A stretch of 46,150 bases of DNA, taken from the NCBI GenBank assembly GCA_028868895.1, contig JAGWTP010000003.1:71392-117541 (forward strand), given 5' to 3'. Below the pieces are notes generated by a model. That model saw only the letters and a program-made list of their open reading frames with translations. It was not told the origin of the DNA and did no database searches. Both the position numbers and the translations under genes were made by a program. Positions 42,368-46,150 of the stretch are shown one piece after another; the first letter of the stretch is position 1, and each line of letters starts with the position of its first letter. This DNA is from Burkholderiales bacterium (GTDB taxonomy: Bacteria > Pseudomonadota > Gammaproteobacteria > Burkholderiales > Burkholderiaceae_C).

Positions 42368-44389
42368 TCAGGGGCGCGGCAACGGCCCCGGCTTGATCCA
42401 CCAGGTGGTGATCGGCCACGGCAGTTGCGAATCGACATCGGGCGCGAGGTCGGTCGTGAAGTACGGCGGCTGGTGCGCGGGCATGTCGAACTTGTTCCAG
42501 TACGAGATCAGCTCGGTGTTCGAGTACAGCTCGGGCACCTGCCAGTAGCTCCACATCACGATCCGGTCGAGCGCGCGGCAGGCGTCGCGAAAGTCCTGCA
42601 GCGTGGTGGCGTTGCTCATCGCGGCGAGCACGTGGTCGACCGCCGCACTCTTCACGCCGCGGTAGTTGCCGTTGCCCTTCTGGTCGGCCGATGCACTGCC
42701 GTACAACTGCAGGTAGTCGCCCGGTGACGGCAGCGTGAACGACGGCTCGACGATCGTCACCATGTCGAAGTCGTAGTCGTTCAGTCGCCGCTGGTACAGC
42801 GCGAAGTCGACGTTGCGGATGTTCATCTCGATGCCGAGCTTGCGAAAGTTGTGCTGCCAGGCGGCGAGCCCGGCGTTGTCCTTGCTGTCGCCGGGCGCGA
42901 GGTACTCGAAGTCGAACGCCTCGCCCTTGGCGTTGCGCAGCCGCCCGTCGGCGGCGATGTGCCAGCCGGCGGCTTCCAGCAACGCGCGCGCCTGCAGCAG
43001 GTTGCGGCGCAGCGCGCGCGGGTCGCCGCCGGTGCCGGGCGCGACGAACGGCGGCCCGAACACTGCCGGCGGCAGCTCCTTGCGGTACGGTTCGAGCAGT
43101 TTCAACTCGCCCGGCGACGGCAACCCCTGCGCCGCGAACGGCGAGTTGTTGAACACGCTGCTGGCGCGCTTGTAGAGCTTGTAGCGGTTCAGCGTGTCGA
43201 AGTCGAAGGTCAGGCCGAGCGCCTGGCGCACCCGGATGTCCTGGAAGATCGGCCGGCGCAGGTTCAGCTCGTAGGACTGAAGGCCCTGGCCGGTACCGAG
43301 CTGGATCACGCGTTTGATGATGCGGCCGTCGTTCCACTTCGCACCGCGGTACTGGCGCACCCAGTTGCGTGCGCTGTAGACCTTGGTGATGTCGAAGTCG
43401 CCGGCCTTGAAGGCCTCGGTGGCAACATCTTCGTCGAGGAAGAAACGGTAGACGACGCGGTCGAAATTGAAGAAGCCGCGGCGCACGCCGAGGTGGCGGC
43501 CCCAGTAGTGCGGGTCGCGCACGAACTCGATGCCGCGGTCGGGCTCGGCCACCCCGATCGTGTACGGCCCGCTGGCGATCGGCTTCTGCCAGACGAGCTG
43601 GTCGAAGCGCGTGTGCGTGCCGTCGGGCTGCAGCCCCCACTTGTGCGAGAACACGAACAGCCCGCCGACCGTGAACAGCGTGTCGCTGGTCTTGTCGATC
43701 AGGTCGAAGCGGATCGTGCGCGCGTCGAGCACGACCGCGCGCTTCACGCTCGCCAGCCCCGAGCTGTAGCTCGGCGAGGCGTACTTGCCCGCGAGCGAAT
43801 CGAAGCTGTACTTCACGTCTTCGGCGGTGACCGGATCGCCGTTCGAGAAGTGCGCGTTCGGGTTCAGGCGGAACGTGATCGCGCTCTTGTCGGGCTCGAC
43901 GCGCATCTCCTGCGCGAGCAGGCCGTACATCGTGCGCGGCTCGTCGGCGCTGCGCACCGTGAGCGTCTCGAGCATGAAGATGCCCATGCCGGCCGGCGCC
44001 GAGCCCTTGACCGTGAAGTAGTTGAACTTGTCGAAGCTGGTGCGCCGGTCCGGGTTGCGCAGGTGCAGCGTGCCGCCCTTCGGCGCGGCCGGATCGACGT
44101 AGTCGAAGTGGTCGAAGCCGCTCGGGTACTTGGGCTCGCCGAACACCGCGTAGGCGGTGACCCAGCCGGCGCTCGCGACGGGAGCAGAGGCCGCCGCTGC
44201 GGCTGCGTCGGCCGCACGCGCCGTGGCCAGAGTGGCGAACACGAGCGCCAGGGCCAGTGACAGCAGCATCCACGGCGACGGCGACGGCGACCTCGATCGT
44301 GCCGGCGATGGGGCCCGCGGCCACCCACGCGCCATGCGCCGCAGCCAGGCGCACGATCGCATGGCCCGACCGGCGGAGATTTTTTGCAT
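42368..44389 (-). CDS. yejA: Oligopeptide/microcin C-type substrate-binding protein YejA
   Basis: This 673-residue protein belongs to the extracellular solute-binding family 5. It starts the yejABEF set and captures peptides in the periplasm. Signal-related features: a long basic n-region rich in Ser-Pro-Arg (about 46 residues) before the hydrophobic core LLSLALALVFATLATARA. The mature part has GWVTAYAVFGEPKYPSGFDHFDYVD and EDVKYSFDSLAG. The start at 44389 is uncertain because another ATG lies nearer the hydrophobic core. A Ser-Pro-Ser-Pro stretch is encoded by a ggcgac repeat. It lies 65 bases after the thioredoxin-like gene on the same strand. Confidence 0.92.
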   Translation of the reverse strand: MQKISAGRAMRSCAWLRRMARGWPRAPSPARSRSPSPSPWMLLSLALALVFATLATARAADAAAAAASAPVASAGWVTAYAVFGEPKYPSGFDHFDYVDPAAPKGGTLHLRNPDRRTSFDKFNYFTVKGSAPAGMGIFMLETLTVRSADEPRTMYGLLAQEMRVEPDKSAITFRLNPNAHFSNGDPVTAEDVKYSFDSLAGKYASPSYSSGLASVKRAVVLDARTIRFDLIDKTSDTLFTVGGLFVFSHKWGLQPDGTHTRFDQLVWQKPIASGPYTIGVAEPDRGIEFVRDPHYWGRHLGVRRGFFNFDRVVYRFFLDEDVATEAFKAGDFDITKVYSARNWVRQYRGAKWNDGRIIKRVIQLGTGQGLQSYELNLRRPIFQDIRVRQALGLTFDFDTLNRYKLYKRASSVFNNSPFAAQGLPSPGELKLLEPYRKELPPAVFGPPFVAPGTGGDPRALRRNLLQARALLEAAGWHIAADGRLRNAKGEAFDFEYLAPGDSKDNAGLAAWQHNFRKLGIEMNIRNVDFALYQRRLNDYDFDMVTIVEPSFTLPSPGDYLQLYGSASADQKGNGNYRGVKSAAVDHVLAAMSNATTLQDFRDACRALDRIVMWSYWQVPELYSNTELISYWNKFDMPAHQPPYFTTDLAPDVDSQLPWPITTWWIKPGPLPRP
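44274..44291. repeat. Hexanucleotide tandem repeat in the yejA signal region
   Basis: Three perfect copies of ggcgac (on the + strand) encode the repeating Ser-Pro region of the YejA n-region. Slippage would lengthen or shorten the signal n-region without a frameshift. Confidence 0.7.
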
Positions 44390-44454
44390 GGCGCGGATGC
44401 TAAGGCAGGCGCTGCCAGCTCGGCCCGGGTTGACTTCGGCAGCCCCGCACGCCG

Positions 44455-46095
44455 TCAAGCCGACTTCTTCGGTGCCGCCGCGAGCACCGTCGCGCAGGTC
44501 GCGCGCTTCGGGTCGGTGGCCGGCAGCGCGCCGCACACCCCGTCGAGCTGGGTCTGCAGCCGGCGCAGCGCCGCGGCGTGCGCGCCGCCCCGGTTCCAGC
44601 GCTGCAGCGCGCCGCCCATGCGCTGCAGCGAGCGCGCGCTGCGCTCGTAGAACGCGTCGGGCTGCGCGGCGGCCTCGCTCAGCAGCCGGCTCGCGACCTG
44701 CTCGATGCGCGCCGCGTCGCGCGGCGCCAGCTCGACCAGCGCGCTCACGTAGCTCGCGCCCCATTGCAGCCGCGTCGCCGGGCCGGTGCTGCGGTCGAAC
44801 GCGGCCTGGTACCAGTGCAGCGCCGCGGCGGTGTCGCCGCGCGCCTTCGCGTTGCCGGCCAGCTCGCTCATCAGGTAGTACGGCGAGTGGCTTTTCGCGA
44901 GGTTGGCCTTCAGCAGCGCGTCGGATTCGTCACCCAGCCCGGCCTGCGCGAGCAGGTACGCGGCCGAGGTGATGACCGCCTGGCGCTCGTAGCCGTCGGT
45001 GATCTCGCGGTCGGCGCGTGCGGTCTGGGCGCGGATGTCGGCGAGCAGTGCCGCGGGCAGCTTGACCGTCGGCCGCTTCGATCCTCCCGCGCGGCTGGCG
45101 TCGGGCGCATCGATCTTCGCCAGATCGACCTGCGCGATCAGCGCGCCCATGCGGTCGGCGCGCGACAGCGTGGTGTCGGCCTCGAATCGCTTCAGCGCGC
45201 GGTCGAACGCCGCCAGCAGCGCGGCGCGTTGCGGCGTGCCGCGGGCGCTGAGCGCGCGCGTGATGTCGGGCGCGTTGTTGGTCAGCACGTCCATCTGCGC
45301 GCGCGCCGCCGGCGCGTCGGCGAGCAGCGCGAGCACCGCGGCCTGCGTGGCCGGGTCGGGCTTCTCGGCCGCCTTGGCGTCGCTCGCTGCGAGCGCTTCG
45401 AGGCGCAGCCGGGTCGCGATCTCGGCCGGCTGAGGCGGGCAGACCGCCGCCAGTTGGCGCAGCAGCGCGGGCACGCCGCCCCGGGGCACGAGTTGCTGGT
45501 GGTCGGTGTCCCACGCGTAGAAGGCGAGCAGGCGCCAGTCGTTGCGGCTCAGGCCCTGGCCACCGGCCTTCACCTGCGCGAGCAGTTCCTTGACCGGCCG
45601 CTGCGCGTTCATGCCCAACGTCAGCACCTCGTTGTAGCGCGCCGCGTCGACCTCGCCGGGCAGGCGTGTGAGTTCGACGCCCTGCGGGCTGAACAGCAGC
45701 ATCGTCGGGTAGCCGCTGACGTGAAAGCGCGCGCCGAGCTTTTGCGCGCCCGGGCTGTCGCCGTCCACGTACACCGGCACGAAGGCGCGCGAGCGCTCGA
45801 TGAAGTCCTGCCGGTTGAAGATCGTCGCCTTGACCTGGTTGCACGGCGGGCACCACGTGGCGCCCCAGTAGACGAACACCGGCTTGCCGGCGGCTCGGGC
45901 CTGCGCGAACGCGGCGTCGACGTCGGCATCGCTGGCCGCGTGCTGCCAGGCGATGCCCGCGGTGGCGCTGGCAGCGGTGGAGGAGGCCATGGCGGACGAG
46001 GACGGCGCTGCCGCCCGGGCCGGGCCTGGGCATGCCGCGAGCAGGGCGGCCACCACGAGAGTCGTCGACAAGAGGCAGGGGATCTGGCGCGGCAT
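44455..46095 (-). CDS. Periplasmic thioredoxin-fold protein with long helical C-terminal region
   Basis: This 546-residue protein has an N-terminal signal; LAAC (Cys22) also fits a lipobox, so it may be a lipoprotein. The thioredoxin domain spans about 60-165 with the redox motif WCPPC (Cys82/Cys85) and the cis-Pro in GYPTMLLF. The remaining ~380 residues are helix-rich with many Ala/Arg (repeated LLADAPAARAQ, ALHWYQAAFDRS), suggestive of TPR-like packing. It is probably a periplasmic thiol-disulfide protein; the partner is not known. It precedes yejA on the same strand, 65 bases apart, so cotranscription is possible. The start is set at 46095; an upstream ATG at 46128 remains possible. Confidence 0.85.
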   Translation of the reverse strand: MPRQIPCLLSTTLVVAALLAACPGPARAAAPSSSAMASSTAASATAGIAWQHAASDADVDAAFAQARAAGKPVFVYWGATWCPPCNQVKATIFNRQDFIERSRAFVPVYVDGDSPGAQKLGARFHVSGYPTMLLFSPQGVELTRLPGEVDAARYNEVLTLGMNAQRPVKELLAQVKAGGQGLSRNDWRLLAFYAWDTDHQQLVPRGGVPALLRQLAAVCPPQPAEIATRLRLEALAASDAKAAEKPDPATQAAVLALLADAPAARAQMDVLTNNAPDITRALSARGTPQRAALLAAFDRALKRFEADTTLSRADRMGALIAQVDLAKIDAPDASRAGGSKRPTVKLPAALLADIRAQTARADREITDGYERQAVITSAAYLLAQAGLGDESDALLKANLAKSHSPYYLMSELAGNAKARGDTAAALHWYQAAFDRSTGPATRLQWGASYVSALVELAPRDAARIEQVASRLLSEAAAQPDAFYERSARSLQRMGGALQRWNRGGAHAAALRRLQTQLDGVCGALPATDPKRATCATVLAAAPKKSA

Positions 46096-46150
46096 GCGAA
46101 CTCCGACAGGTTGGCAGGAGGGTGTCACACGAATTGGCGTTTGATGGGAT

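Overview
The window is chromosomal core DNA from a high-GC betaproteobacterium, most likely Burkholderiales of the Rubrivivax/Leptothrix/Sphaerotilaceae kind. The reasons are very GC-rich third codon positions, a PilT-PilU pair next to a YggS gene, a mnmG-rsmG-parA block with consensus-like parS sites, a short PutA divergent from an Lrp regulator, and a prkA-yeaH-spoVR operon. Coding density is high, no gene-free stretch exceeds 300 bases, and I see no insertion sequence, prophage, CRISPR array, tRNA or rRNA. The placement is inferred from gene content and style, not from a search.

Layout. 1-8 kb: the 5' end of a glutamate dehydrogenase gene, proC, a GFA-family zinc protein, an unknown lipoprotein, then putA facing away from an Lrp-type regulator, a GNAT gene and yggS. 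Glutamate dehydrogenase, ProC and PutA place glutamate/proline interconversion within about 6 kb. 8-11.3 kb: pilT and pilU (type IV pilus retraction) and a 3-hydroxyisobutyrate dehydrogenase-family enzyme. 11.3-14 kb: the conserved envelope/replication block dolP-diaA-yraN, with rsmI divergent. 14-17 kb: tldD and aroG (DAHP synthase). aroG is preceded by a short ORF rich in Phe/Tyr/Trp codons and a strong intrinsic terminator, which together look like a transcription attenuator. 17-19.6 kb: a periplasmic EF-hand protein, a cobalamin adenosyltransferase and a FAD-linked D-lactate/glycolate-type dehydrogenase.

19.7-24.7 kb: the stress operon prkA-yeaH-spoVR, with a hairpin-containing leader of about 300 bases. 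25-32 kb: the origin-proximal segregation block mnmG-rsmG-parA...parB. parA and parB are separated by a GNAT gene, an oppositely oriented argC and a small serine hydrolase. Two parS-like palindromes lie inside rsmG and mnmG. 32-37.4 kb: an ElaA-like acetyltransferase, a translationally coupled operon of a secreted S33-type hydrolase with a NatAB-type ABC exporter, an atypical glutaredoxin with its first active-site Cys replaced, and a pirin. 37.5-38.6 kb: a beta-class GST and a small exported protein. 38.6-46.1 kb: yejABEF (oligopeptide/microcin C-type importer) downstream of a periplasmic thioredoxin-fold protein.

The most interesting signal is the predicted aromatic-amino-acid attenuator at 15674-15822. 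Its leader peptide carries Phe3, Tyr7, Phe8, Tyr10, Phe11, Trp12 and Phe13. The predicted RNA arms are mutually exclusive and arranged as expected for ribosome-controlled attenuation of the first step of the shikimate pathway.
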